Shown: in pieces, positions 8,814-17,030 of the stretch
How positions within the stretch are numbered: position 1 is the first letter of the stretch
Layout of the letters: the number at the start of each line of letters is the position of its first letter
Origin: Pirellulales bacterium
GTDB lineage: Bacteria > Planctomycetota > Planctomycetia > Pirellulales > JANQPP01
Reading direction: 5' to 3'
Length of the DNA: 64,000 nucleotides
NCBI GenBank assembly: GCA_028289405.1
Contig: JANQPP010000047.1
Coordinates: 1 to 64,000 of the forward strand
The notes under the pieces: generated by a model
Seen by the model: the letters and a program-made list of their open reading frames with translations, nothing else
Told to the model about the DNA's origin: nothing
Database searches by the model: none
Position numbers and translations under genes: made by a program

Positions 8814-9424
8814 TTTCCCTCTCGGGCAAACCAGCGGTCTTCCAGGCATTGGCGGAGCAGGGCCCGAGCGCGAAAGATCCTTACCGAAAGATTAGACGCG
8901 GAAATGCCCAAAATCTGACAAACTTCTTCCGTGGTGAGGCCGTCCATTTCCCTCATCACAAATGCCCCCGCCAGGGTCGTGGGGAGTTTTTCCCGGCAGT
9001 CATCAAAGACACGCCAAAATTCCCGTTGTTCGAAATGCCAGGCCGGATCCCCGCGCCAACGTTTGCGGACCTGGTGGCCGCGCGGGGCCGATTCCGCTGA
9101 GCCGTCGGGCAAATCCGTCGCCAGTTCGGAAAAGCCCTTTCGCGCTGCGTCGCGGTAATAATCGTAAATCTTGCGGCGGAGGATCGCCGTCAACCAAGTG
9201 CGGAGTGACGAATTTCCGGAAAAGCCGTCCAAGTTGGCTAGAGCTGCCGCGAATGCGTCCTGAACGAGGTCCTCCGCGGCTGCCCGGTCACGAATCCGGG
9301 AAAAGGCGAAAGCGAACAGCGCGTCGCCATGCTCGTCCAGCCAACACTCGGGACGAAATGCCCCCGAACCGTCTGGAGAATTCACACGCTGTTCTCCAAT
9401 CTTGGTGGCTTGCTCTTCTTTCAT
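8810..9424 (-). CDS. ECF-family RNA polymerase sigma factor
   Basis: Taking the ATG at 9424 (MKEEQATK) gives about 204 residues, a normal ECF length; an upstream GTG at 9496 would add 24 residues. Region 2 reads DEHGDALFAFAFSRIRDRAAAEDLVQDAFAAAL, with the DLVQDAF core used for -10 recognition. Region 4 reads TLAGAFVMREMDGLTTEEVCQILGIS, followed by the helix-turn-helix SASNLSVRIFRARALLRQCL. The downstream gene, overlapping by ATGA, encodes a zinc-finger anti-sigma. The pair probably regulates its own promoter and an envelope or stress regulon, but no target promoter is identifiable here. Confidence 0.93.
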   Translation of the reverse strand: MKEEQATKIGEQRVNSPDGSGAFRPECWLDEHGDALFAFAFSRIRDRAAAEDLVQDAFAAALANLDGFSGNSSLRTWLTAILRRKIYDYYRDAARKGFSELATDLPDGSAESAPRGHQVRKRWRGDPAWHFEQREFWRVFDDCREKLPTTLAGAFVMREMDGLTTEEVCQILGISASNLSVRIFRARALLRQCLEDRWFAREGK

Positions 9425-9584
9425 GAATGGGAATCCAGCCGCGGAAAAATACCCAACATTCGGGAGTATTGCTATCTTAATCCGTTCGTTTGCCACCGCG
9501 AGCCGGGCCGACTTGGCGGAACAAGATTACCGTCGCGCCAGAGAGATTGAATCTCAGCTCAAGACGGCGCAAAGCGGATCGTGA

Positions 9585-10421
9585 TTAGGTGGTCTCGAAT
9601 TTCCAAGTGGCGGCGTCTTCGCCGTCCAGGCGGAGTGTCAAACATTTGGCGCTGCCTCCGGACTTGAGGAATTCATCCAAAGGCGTGGCCCACGGTTCGC
9701 ATCCATGTTCCCGCAGTTGGTGGTGAAGCGATTCACAGCCGGTGTTGGTCACGACATGGCGGCCCACCACCACCGCATTGCAACCGAACCGCCGGGCATC
9801 CGGTTCCTCCACGGCAATGAGTCGTGGTATCGCTTCTTGGAGGGCCCGTCGCGCGTACTCATCGAACGCGCGAGGGTAGTACAAAGCGGTTTCTCGATCG
9901 ATGGGGCAAAAACATGTGTCGAGGTGATAGAAATAGGGATCCACCAGTTCCAGCGGCAGGACTCGGCAGCCCAAGGTCTCGGCGATTCGTTGATGGCCAC
10001 TCGCGTCGCTGCGGAGACGGTATCCGGCGAAAAGTGTCTCTCCGCAAAAAAGCGCATCCCCGGCACCTTCGAAGGAGATTCCTTCGGGCGGAGGCACGAC
10101 TTCGAAACCATGCTGCATGAACCACTCAGAGAAGACGGGTTCTTCGCGTTGCCGTTGCGGGTGGAGGAATTTCGATAGAACGACCTTGTTTCGAAAAACC
10201 AATCCCGCATTGGCCGTGAACACCAGGTCAGGTAGTTCCTTCACGGGAAGAACTTCTTCAATGCTGGCGCCCACCCGCACCAAGACTTCACGCAATGCCT
10301 GCCACTGCCGCGTGGCTTCGGCGTGGTCGCTGGGACGGCTGCGGCTCATCCAGGCATTGATCTCATATTCAATGCCAAAGTACGTGGGCGGACACATCAA
10401 GATGCGCGGCGGTTGGTCCAA
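9585..10421 (-). CDS. argZ: Arginine dihydrolase/deiminase-like (amidinotransferase superfamily)
   Basis: This 278-residue protein has the guanidino-modifying-enzyme fold. Visible elements are PDLVFTANAGLVF (Asn71), FEGAGD (about 118-123), FYHLDTCFCPID with His167, and SGGSAKC with the likely nucleophile Cys260. Family members include arginine deiminase, DDAH and the cyanobacterial arginine dihydrolase ArgZ/AgrE, which converts arginine to ornithine, ammonia and CO2. In ArgZ I recall Asn71, His168 and Cys264 as catalytic or specificity residues; the matching positions here favour the dihydrolase reading over DDAH. Four bases separate it from the upstream gene, whose product resembles the C-terminal half of ArgZ/AgrE. 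Together they would turn arginine into proline. The substrate is inferred from sequence and context; DDAH remains the main alternative. Confidence 0.75.
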   Translation of the reverse strand: MDQPPRILMCPPTYFGIEYEINAWMSRSRPSDHAEATRQWQALREVLVRVGASIEEVLPVKELPDLVFTANAGLVFRNKVVLSKFLHPQRQREEPVFSEWFMQHGFEVVPPPEGISFEGAGDALFCGETLFAGYRLRSDASGHQRIAETLGCRVLPLELVDPYFYHLDTCFCPIDRETALYYPRAFDEYARRALQEAIPRLIAVEEPDARRFGCNAVVVGRHVVTNTGCESLHHQLREHGCEPWATPLDEFLKSGGSAKCLTLRLDGEDAATWKFETT

Positions 10422-10425
10422 CGGC

Positions 10426-11709
10426 CTAACCTCCGGTGGACGACTGGCCCGACTCGAGCGCCGTCAACTCTTCCACCAGCGAACGCAGGAAGGGTTGCAC
10501 ATCCGTGACGATACCGATGGTTTGAATCGAACCCCGGTCGGTCAGCTTAATTGCCGTGGAAGGATTGATGTCCACGCACACAACCTTGACCCAGCCCGGC
10601 AAAAGATTGCCCACCGCGATGGAATGTAACGTCGTGGCCACCATGAGGCAAAATGTGACCCCTTTGGCCATCTGGCGCATGCGGCGCTGCGCTTCAAGGA
10701 CGTCGGTCACGACTTCCGGCAGAGGGCCATCATCCCGAATGCTCCCAGCCAGCAGAAACGGCACGTCATTCTTGACGCATTCGTACATGACGCCGCTTTG
10801 CAAGAGACCTTGTTCCACAGCCTGGGGAATGCTGCCGGCACGGCGCAGGCGGTTGATCGCCCGCAAGTGATGTTCGTGGCCCGCTTCCGCGATGTTGCCC
10901 TCGTCCAGATGCACGCCGAGGCTCGTCCCGAACAGCGCGTGCTCGATGTCGTGAGTCGCCAGGGCATTCCCCGCGAAGAGAACATTCACGAATCCTTCGC
11001 GAATGAGATGCTCTAGGTACGGCCCGCTGCCGGTATGCACGATGGCAGGGCCGCCCACGAACAAGGTTTTCTCTCCCGCTTCCCGGTTTCGGAACAGCTC
11101 TTGGGCCACCTCGCGGACCATGACCCCTTTGGGCTTTTCGGTAGAGACCCCACTGCTCATGAATTCAAACGCATGCCGTTCCACGTGGCGTTCTTCGGGA
11201 AAGACCCGCACGCCGGCATGCCCCACCACGATCAGGTCGTCCTTATGAACTTCCGTCATGGGAAGGCAACGCGCGGTAGGACCGGCGGTATCCACCGTGA
11301 CGCCACAATCCATTTCCTGGTCCTGCACGGGGATCCACCGGCCTTCCCAGCGGATCTCCGTCCGCTGATTCGTCGTACTATAAAACCCTTCAGGAAACGT
11401 GCCCGGGATATCGGCGGGCTGGAGCTGACAGTCGTGCTGGGAGGTGGGGACTGCCCCGTGATCGCAAACCTGTGCGAGGATCTCTTCCAAGGTGGCTTCG
11501 TCCGGTGCGCGGACTTCCACCACGGCATGGCTGGGATCGGTTCGGGCATGGCCAATATCGATATGCTTGATGCTGAACTGCCCGCCGAAGGACGTGATCA
11601 CATCCAGAATCTTCGGCAGGATGAGGCTATCAACGATGTGGCCTCGGATTTCAATCTCTTCCACGGAGTGCGAGTTTTCCGTGGCCAAGGAAGTTGGTTG
11701 GCGTTTCAT
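10426..11709 (-). CDS. TIGR00300/LOR-domain ornithine cyclodeaminase-like protein
   Basis: The 427-residue protein is taken from the ATG at 11709, which has AGGATG upstream. The N-terminal part carries a LOR/SDH-like domain (EIEIRGHIVDSLILPKILDV; FYSTTNQRTEIRWEGRWIPV; VQDQEMDCGVTVD). The C-terminal half holds the nucleotide-binding region (GGPAIVHTGSG; LFAGNALATHDIEHALFG; SLGVHLDEG). This matches TIGR00300 proteins and the C-terminal half of cyanobacterial AgrE/ArgZ, for which ornithine cyclodeaminase activity (ornithine to proline plus ammonia) has been reported in archaeal and cyanobacterial members. The downstream gene 4 bases away encodes the cognate amidinotransferase-type domain, so the two genes look like one operon and one pathway. 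The protein is probably cytosolic and NAD-dependent. Confidence 0.8.
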   Translation of the reverse strand: MKRQPTSLATENSHSVEEIEIRGHIVDSLILPKILDVITSFGGQFSIKHIDIGHARTDPSHAVVEVRAPDEATLEEILAQVCDHGAVPTSQHDCQLQPADIPGTFPEGFYSTTNQRTEIRWEGRWIPVQDQEMDCGVTVDTAGPTARCLPMTEVHKDDLIVVGHAGVRVFPEERHVERHAFEFMSSGVSTEKPKGVMVREVAQELFRNREAGEKTLFVGGPAIVHTGSGPYLEHLIREGFVNVLFAGNALATHDIEHALFGTSLGVHLDEGNIAEAGHEHHLRAINRLRRAGSIPQAVEQGLLQSGVMYECVKNDVPFLLAGSIRDDGPLPEVVTDVLEAQRRMRQMAKGVTFCLMVATTLHSIAVGNLLPGWVKVVCVDINPSTAIKLTDRGSIQTIGIVTDVQPFLRSLVEELTALESGQSSTGG

Positions 11710-12081
11710 CGCATCATCCTTTGCGTCAAATGGCGAGATAAGGCCCGAGAAACTCCGGGCAGGCTTCATTATCCATTCTACGCTTCCGTGGCACGCGCGG
11801 CAGAATCTCGCAAAAAGACGGAAGCCGATCGCGCGCTTCGCACTGACCAAGCGAGAAGTTCTTCAGAGGATTTTGGGTGTGCCAGGCCGCATCGCTTGCA
11901 AAGGATCCCGGTTGGCATCCAACCAGGGAACGAGAACATTTCCTCAGGAAAGTATCCATACGCCCGGTTACGGCGATGGTATCGATTGTTTCTGAAAATC
12001 GAATGAGAAACGCTTAAATCGCTTCTACATGACGTGAGGAAATCATGGACGTACGAACCTACCGTCGGTCCACGAATGAGG
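11710..12081. other. Intergenic region without a recognisable gene
   Basis: About 370 bases upstream of the ornithine cyclodeaminase-like gene. Open frames on both strands here have no family features or ribosome-binding sites. The stretch presumably carries the promoter for the arginine cassette. I see no clear operator, riboswitch or repeat. Confidence 0.5.
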
Positions 12082-12657
12082 TCATGTGGTGGCATTCATA
12101 GCGGCTCTCGCCGTCGGCTTGATGAATGCCGCCAAAATTAGACCCGCGACAAACCAAGCGGAGACATCGTAGAAAGCCTGGTAAAGTTTCCAAATCCAGG
12201 CAATCTTCCACCACACAATGTCTCCCACGTCGATCAGCACCGCCGCCGTAATCCCCGCCAACGTGGTGAAACGCAGCCGCTCCGTATAAGTGGGCAGTGC
12301 CGGCAACAGTTGGCGGAGCAACAGCGCGATGAGGCACACCACCACGAAATTCAACACGAAGCCCCAAATCATGATGGCGGAATCCATCGTCGGTCCGCCA
12401 TCCTTGTCCACGATATGCACCATGGCAATGGGACCGGCTTCGAATAACTTTTCGAGTGTCTCTTTATCGTGGTGCATGGCCGGAACGTGGTAGACACCGT
12501 TTTCGGGAAAATGTTCCCGCAGGGCCTGCGCGGCGGCAGAGTCATCCGAACTGGTCTGCCACGAGGTTTGTGGCAACCCGATGGCTCCCCAGTACAAAAA
12601 GCCCCACACGTAGAGCACGACGGTGGCGACCGCGATTCCGATCCAGGTTGACTTCAC
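12082..12657 (-). CDS. Four-helix membrane protein of unknown function
   Basis: The 191-residue product is best started at the GTG at 12657 (KSTWIGIAVATVVLYVWGF), since GGGAG lies 8 bases upstream and this puts the first transmembrane helix at the N-terminus. After a periplasmic or extracytoplasmic loop of about 75 residues there are three more helices (IMIWGFVLNFVVVCLIALLL; FTTLAGITAAVLIDVGDIVW; YDVSAWFVAGLILAAFI). I do not recognise a named family. It is the last gene of a minus-strand series ArsR, SRPBCC, DinB and this gene, with short gaps, so it may be coregulated by the ArsR-like repressor. Confidence 0.7.
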   Translation of the reverse strand: MKSTWIGIAVATVVLYVWGFLYWGAIGLPQTSWQTSSDDSAAAQALREHFPENGVYHVPAMHHDKETLEKLFEAGPIAMVHIVDKDGGPTMDSAIMIWGFVLNFVVVCLIALLLRQLLPALPTYTERLRFTTLAGITAAVLIDVGDIVWWKIAWIWKLYQAFYDVSAWFVAGLILAAFIKPTARAAMNATT

Positions 12658-12709
12658 CGGACATGCTCCCGAAAGCGGTGATGAAAAGGCATTGCGCGGA
12701 GGCGCTCGA

Positions 12710-13201
12710 TCAAAACAGCGGTTTACGCCCCAGCTTCCGGCGAATGACGGCCCATTGTCCGGCATGCATCATCCAATGCATGCTTTGCCCGGCGAACATG
12801 CCGCCGACCGTGGGAGCAAAACGTTGTAGCGATTCGGGAGCCGGCTTCTCCAATTCCTCGTCGCTGAGTTTGTCCAAGGCGGCCAGCATGCCCTTCCGTT
12901 GGGAATCCCAAAGCTGCATGAGGTCTTCCTTGGAATCGAAGGCATTCGGGTCATCCACCGTGGCCGTGTCCTTGTTGTATTTTTCCGCGAAGCCTGCGGG
13001 CAGCGGCGGCATCACGCCGGGGCACGCCTGTTCGATCAAGTAGTTCTGAGACGCGATGAGGTGCCCCAGTTGCCATTTGATGTGGTTCGCGTTCGGCACC
13101 GGACGGACCAGCATTTCTTCGTCACTAAGGTCTTCTACATACGATTTCACGGCAAAATCTGGCGTAATCAGACTGCCTCGAATGTGCGCTGCAATGCCCA
13201 T
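12710..13201 (-). CDS. DinB-family protein
   Basis: This 163-residue protein starts with AGGA six bases upstream of the ATG. It has the DinB four-helix layout with metal-binding histidines at HIKWQLGHLIASQ and in the C-terminal HWMMHAGQWAVIRR. DinB-like proteins include thiol-dependent S-transferases and many proteins of unknown role, so no specific reaction can be claimed. The gene sits 84 bases downstream of an SRPBCC gene and 52 bases upstream of a membrane-protein gene on the same strand. ArsR, SRPBCC and DinB genes often occur together in bacteria, which suggests one regulated stress or detoxification unit. Confidence 0.87.
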   Translation of the reverse strand: MGIAAHIRGSLITPDFAVKSYVEDLSDEEMLVRPVPNANHIKWQLGHLIASQNYLIEQACPGVMPPLPAGFAEKYNKDTATVDDPNAFDSKEDLMQLWDSQRKGMLAALDKLSDEELEKPAPESLQRFAPTVGGMFAGQSMHWMMHAGQWAVIRRKLGRKPLF

Positions 13202-13285
13202 GAATTGAGTTCCTTTTCGTTGACGTTTTTCTGATCAAGTTGAAGAACAAGCGCCAATAGCCAGTGTCTATTCATCCGACGGGCT

Positions 13286-13744
13286 TTAGCCTTGCACGTA
13301 CTTCGAAAAAATATCCAAACACCCATTCCAGCCCATGGCGTGCGATTCGCGAGCCTCGGCATGAGGAAAGTTCTTGTGCGTCAGTATCAGTTCGGTGTCG
13401 TCGCCGCGGGCCAAGAATTCCACGGTAACCAAAGTTTCTCCCACTTCCATCCCCGGTGGTTCCCAGGACCACGTATAGACTAGTTTGTGAGGTGGTGATA
13501 CCTCTCGAAACTCTCCAAAACAGACGTGCGTCTTCCCCGTTTCAGGATCATGCATTCCCAGGCGATACTTGCCTCCCTGCCGCAAATCGACTTCGGTGAT
13601 CGCGGTTTGTAGCGATTCCTTGGCCCGCCACCAATGTTGCAAATGCTCGGGATTCATCCAAGCGTCGAAGGTTTTTTCTTGCGATGCCCGAATCACTCGC
13701 CGCAGGGTCAACGTTTCCTCGGCGTGGGAAGGCGAAGGCTGCAT
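13286..13744 (-). CDS. SRPBCC (AHSA1-like) domain protein
   Basis: The 152-residue protein is a single SRPBCC/AHSA1 domain: TLRRVIRASQEKTFDAWMNPEHLQHWW at the N-terminus, the family strand GKYRLGMHDPETGKTHVCFGEFREVSPPHKLVYTW in the middle, and TELILTHKNFPHAEARESHAMGWNGCLDIFSKYV at the C-terminus. This fold forms a hydrophobic pocket for small ligands; the ligand is unknown. GGGAG nine bases before the ATG supports the start. It follows the ArsR-like gene by about 100 bases, a recurring ArsR-SRPBCC pairing, so the repressor probably controls it. Confidence 0.9.
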   Translation of the reverse strand: MQPSPSHAEETLTLRRVIRASQEKTFDAWMNPEHLQHWWRAKESLQTAITEVDLRQGGKYRLGMHDPETGKTHVCFGEFREVSPPHKLVYTWSWEPPGMEVGETLVTVEFLARGDDTELILTHKNFPHAEARESHAMGWNGCLDIFSKYVQG

Positions 13745-13845
13745 GAATGAAATCTCCCTTTCGGCAAGAACTGAAAATGACGAATTGTGATCGAAGAGTG
13801 GCTTCTAACGTTTATGGGCAACTTCCGGGGAAAAAGACAGGAGAA

Positions 13846-14214
13846 TTATTTCCCTGGACGAGGTGGCTTGGACTGATCGTTTTTCGCCAAGGTTTCTTCC
13901 ACGTAAGCGGCGAACTGGTCCAGTTTTTTCTCCCAGAATAGGCGATAACGTTCCACGAAGTCCGCTGCCTCCTTCAACGGGGTCGGATCCAAATGGCACC
14001 ATCTCACCCGTCCCTCACGTTCCTGCCGCAACAGTCCCGCCCGCTCCAGCACTCGCAAATGCTTGGAGATGGCCGGCGCCGATAGGTCGAACGGCTGGCG
14101 CAAATCGGCCACCGTGGCCCGGCCTTGGGCCAGGCGGGACAAGATCGCGCGACGAGTCGGGTCGGAAAGCGCGAAAAATGTTTCATCCAGACGCTCGGCA
14201 CGAGAATTAACCAT
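13846..14214 (-). CDS. ArsR-family winged-helix repressor
   Basis: The product from the ATG at 14214 is about 122 residues, a normal ArsR size. The winged helix is clear: FFALSDPTRRAILSRLAQG, then TVADLRQPFDLSAPAISKHLRVLERAGLL with the recognition helix SAPAISKHLRVL, then the wing REGRVRWCHLD. The C-terminal helix (FWEKKLDQFAAYVEETL) would dimerise. No CxC metal-binding motif typical of metal-sensing ArsR members is present, so it belongs to the non-metal type usually linked to SRPBCC genes. A palindrome over the start codon suggests autorepression. Its coding region is followed at 101 bases by the SRPBCC gene. Confidence 0.92.
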   Translation of the reverse strand: MVNSRAERLDETFFALSDPTRRAILSRLAQGRATVADLRQPFDLSAPAISKHLRVLERAGLLRQEREGRVRWCHLDPTPLKEAADFVERYRLFWEKKLDQFAAYVEETLAKNDQSKPPRPGK

Positions 14215-14222
14215 GTGGTTAA
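14207..14222. promoter_or_regulatory. Operator-like palindrome across the arsR start codon
   Basis: TTAACCA (14207-14213) and TGGTTAA (14216-14222) form a perfect 7-bp inverted repeat with a 2-base spacer. The ATG of the ArsR-like gene (minus strand) lies inside it. A dimeric winged-helix repressor bound here would block initiation of its own operon. Binding is inferred. Confidence 0.65.
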
Positions 14223-14274
14223 ATAATATCAAGTCAGCGTGCCTCGTCAAGCCTGCTCCGCCGGCCATGATATG

Positions 14275-14480
14275 CTGAGGATGGCGGCGCGGATTTGCCG
14301 AATGCGTTCGCCCCTAGCGGACGATCCCGGAACATCTCCGTCCCTTCACGCGGAGGTTGATCTGTTTGGTCAGCGACTCCACCAGCGGACGGGCGGCCTG
14401 TTGGGATTGGCCTTGCCAGCAGGCCGTCCTCCACAAAGGCCCGCCGCCGCGCCTCTTCGAATCGACCGGCCGCCATCAGC
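14275..14480 (-). pseudogene. C-terminal remnant of an ISKra4-type transposase
   Basis: Reading the minus strand with a few frame changes gives AAGRFEEARRRAFVEDGLL, then CWQGQSQQAARPLVESL, then TKQINLRVKG, TEMFRDRPLGANA and finally IRQIRAAILS. The LVESLxKQIN-RVKGTEMF block is, from memory, the conserved C-terminal signature of ISKra4-type transposases. The sequence needs at least two frameshifts, so it is a decayed fragment. The surrounding gap (14223-14652) shows nothing else that I recognise. Confidence 0.6.
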
Positions 14481-14652
14481 TTGGCCCCGTCTGTTTGGAA
14501 TCCCCCATGGACGTTTCAGCCGACCCGTACGCACGTCGCACAATTCGCATAAATCTCTCTTTTGTCATCCGGAGTGCCTCGGTACACTCCGCCATTCCAT
14601 GCTGCGGACAAAGGCGCTGCAGCCCGCGTCTCGATTTCCGGAGGGATCGCAC

Positions 14653-16230
14653 ATGCACCCAACCACACGCCGCTCGGATTCTCCCCGACTCACCGTGGCC
14701 ATGATCGTGCGGGATGCCGAACATCATTTGGAACCAACGCTACGCTGCGCCGGGGAAGTCGCGGATGAACTTCTGGTCGTGGATACTGGGTCTCTCGATT
14801 ACTCTCGGGATCTGGCCGGCCGATACACGGACCGGGTATTGGGCTACCGCTGGCACGATGATTTCTCGGCTGCACGCAATTTCACGGCGGATCAGGCCAC
14901 GGGAGATTGGATCTTCTGGCTCGACGCGGGCGAAACGCTCTCCTCCGAAATGGCGGGGCAGTTGCGCCGTTTCGTGGATCACGAAGCGGCCACGGACACG
15001 GCATACCGGCTGTACGTCCACCTGCCTCCCCGGGAAGGCGACAGTTCTCTCGAAAGGGCCGCTCGGGTACGGCTACATCCTCGTACACCGGAAGCTCGTT
15101 TTGTGGGGCGTGTGCGTGAAGAATTGGATACATCGTCTCGGAATCCATCGTGGAAATTTGAGGACCTGCCCTGGCCTATCCGTCGCGGCGAACGCGAGCA
15201 TGAGCCGGACGTCCAAAGAACCCGCGCGGAACGCAATCTGCATTTGGCTTCGTTGGCCTTGGCAGAGGAATCCAATTCCGCAAAGTGGTTGAACGTGCAG
15301 GGCGAAGCCTATCAACAACTCGAGGATTTCGATCGCGCTCGCCAGGCGTATCGCCAAGTCTGTTCACTCTCTCGCCGCCCGTCCCCGGATCACTTGGAAG
15401 CGTACTACGGCCTGCTCACCTGTTTCCCGGAAAATGAAGCGGCCCCCATCGAGGAACAGCTATCGATTTGCTTGGAGGCGGTGGAGATGTTTCCGCAAGA
15501 CGCGCAATTGTTATGCGCGATGGGAAATCTCCTCCAAGCCCAAGGACGCATCGATCTGGCTCTGCGGGCATTCCAGGCTGCATATGAAGTGGGAAGCTTT
15601 CAGCCCGAGCTATGGCATTTGGCGGACTTGTTTGAAGTGGCGGCCGCCTGTGCCTCGGTCTGTCACCAACTTTTGAAACGAGATGACAAGGCTTACGAAA
15701 TGCTGCGTCAAGCGATGCAACGTTATCCCCGCTCATCCCGGCTCTGCCGCCGGATGGTCGAGGTTTGTATTTCCCGGCAACGTGTCGAGGAAGCGTTGGA
15801 ACACGCTAGCCACTTGCCGAACGTTGAGCATCGTGAGGCTTTGCAGGCGGCGATTCGGGGTGCTTGTCTCGGGGCGGCGCGCAACTGGGTGCCTGCCGCG
15901 GCCAATCTACGTACGGCCTTTGAGGCCGGTTGCCGCGATCCTCTCTGTCTCCGGTGGCTCACTCTCACATATTTGGCCCTGGAAGACTTCGCCTCGGCGG
16001 AGCGTGCCGCTGAATTATGGCAGGAACAGCAACCAGGCAATCCGGAGGTTTTCAAATACCTGCATTTCTTGAAGCACGAGCGGACAAAAGCGCCCCAGCC
16101 GCCTACGGAACAAAAGCGGAAGGTACGCTTCGATTCCGGGCAACCAGCCATCAATCCGGTCGCGGCATCGCAGACTTCCCCTCAAAACGTTACCAATCCC
16201 CTGCTTTCTCAAAACGCCCTGCATCGCTAG
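14653..16230 (+). CDS. Glycosyltransferase family 2 with C-terminal TPR region
   Basis: The 525-residue protein starts at the ATG at 14653, with GGAGGG 8 bases upstream. Residues about 14-110 form a GT2 domain of the WaaE/TPR-linked type: RLTVAMIVRDAEHHLEPTL, DELLVVDTGSLDYSRDLAG, and ATGDWIFWLDAGETL with the DxD-like DAGE. The rest is helical repeats of TPR type (WLNVQGEAYQQLEDFDRARQAY; LLCAMGNLLQAQGRIDLALRAF; WLTLTYLALEDFASAERAA). It probably transfers a sugar to a surface glycan or protein with the TPR region as docking surface. No signal peptide is seen. The gene stands alone and the stop codon is followed by CAGGCT, as at the R1 repeat end. Confidence 0.86.
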   Translation: MHPTTRRSDSPRLTVAMIVRDAEHHLEPTLRCAGEVADELLVVDTGSLDYSRDLAGRYTDRVLGYRWHDDFSAARNFTADQATGDWIFWLDAGETLSSEMAGQLRRFVDHEAATDTAYRLYVHLPPREGDSSLERAARVRLHPRTPEARFVGRVREELDTSSRNPSWKFEDLPWPIRRGEREHEPDVQRTRAERNLHLASLALAEESNSAKWLNVQGEAYQQLEDFDRARQAYRQVCSLSRRPSPDHLEAYYGLLTCFPENEAAPIEEQLSICLEAVEMFPQDAQLLCAMGNLLQAQGRIDLALRAFQAAYEVGSFQPELWHLADLFEVAAACASVCHQLLKRDDKAYEMLRQAMQRYPRSSRLCRRMVEVCISRQRVEEALEHASHLPNVEHREALQAAIRGACLGAARNWVPAAANLRTAFEAGCRDPLCLRWLTLTYLALEDFASAERAAELWQEQQPGNPEVFKYLHFLKHERTKAPQPPTEQKRKVRFDSGQPAINPVAASQTSPQNVTNPLLSQNALHR

Positions 16231-16254
16231 CAGGCTACCGACCGCCAACTGCGG

Positions 16255-16773
16255 TCAACGCGTCTCTTCCACATCTTTCTCGGGCGGTGAAAGCAGGTTC
16301 GCGAACGTAAACGAGTCGTTCGCTGGAACTCCATTGAAAATGTCGATAAACCGACGTACCGCTTCGTCGACAGTCGGCATGCTCGCGTCATCGATCCACC
16401 ACATGAGATGCGATATCGTGCCGGCTGGCCTTGTCCATTCCATGCCGCGACGAAGCAACTCCCGATGGTCCGTTTGAAATACAAACTCACGTAGAGAATC
16501 AACGTCGCGCCAGGCGGACATATTGAAAAAAAGCAGCGGATTTTGAAACGGAGCTGGCCGGCCCACGGGATCGTAAGTATCCGTGTAGCGCCACACAAAA
16601 CCAGGGCTCATCTCGGCAAGCTCGTTGATCTCATCAATCCTAGGAACGAATTCACGCATCCGTGGATCCGTTAATGGCCAACGAAACAATGCCACGTTGC
16701 ATTGTGCGAGAACCGTGCCTCGTGCGGTCCGGGAGGGCTGGTGAATCTGACTTGGCGAGGACCATCTTCTCAT
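16255..16773 (-). CDS. DUF3291 domain protein
   Basis: The core (LAQCNVALFRWPLTDPRMREFV, then SPGFVWRYTDTYDP and FFNMSAWRDVDSLREFVF) matches the small DUF3291 family, which has an ABM-like/ferredoxin-like fold and no known reaction. Family members normally begin close to the LAQ motif; here the only in-frame standard start I find is the ATG at 16773, 20 residues upstream, so the true start is uncertain. It is 172 residues as given. The gene is divergent from the large surface-protein gene and convergent with the glycosyltransferase gene. Confidence 0.82.
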   Translation of the reverse strand: MRRWSSPSQIHQPSRTARGTVLAQCNVALFRWPLTDPRMREFVPRIDEINELAEMSPGFVWRYTDTYDPVGRPAPFQNPLLFFNMSAWRDVDSLREFVFQTDHRELLRRGMEWTRPAGTISHLMWWIDDASMPTVDEAVRRFIDIFNGVPANDSFTFANLLSPPEKDVEETR

Positions 16774-17030
16774 GCGCGGAGTTCATCAATCGAGGGGCAT
16801 TAAATTCCCCAAATTGCCTAGATACCCAATTTCGTGATTGCCGCCTCATTCGAGTAGGTAATTCACCCCTCACTACGCCCGTATATCTGACCGATCCTGC
16901 AAAGTTTTCTCACGATAGCTTGATTCCGCTGCACGCTGCAAGTAGTCTGGGAAGACTGTATGGTTTAGACATTTTTTTCGCCCAAGGGATTAGAATGGCT
17001 GGGGCGCGACATCTCCGGAGAGGCAGACAC

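Noticed and set aside
11726..12095. Two minus-strand open frames upstream of the ornithine cyclodeaminase-like gene
   Set aside because: Composition without hydrophobic or family pattern and no ribosome-binding site; likely chance frames over a promoter region.
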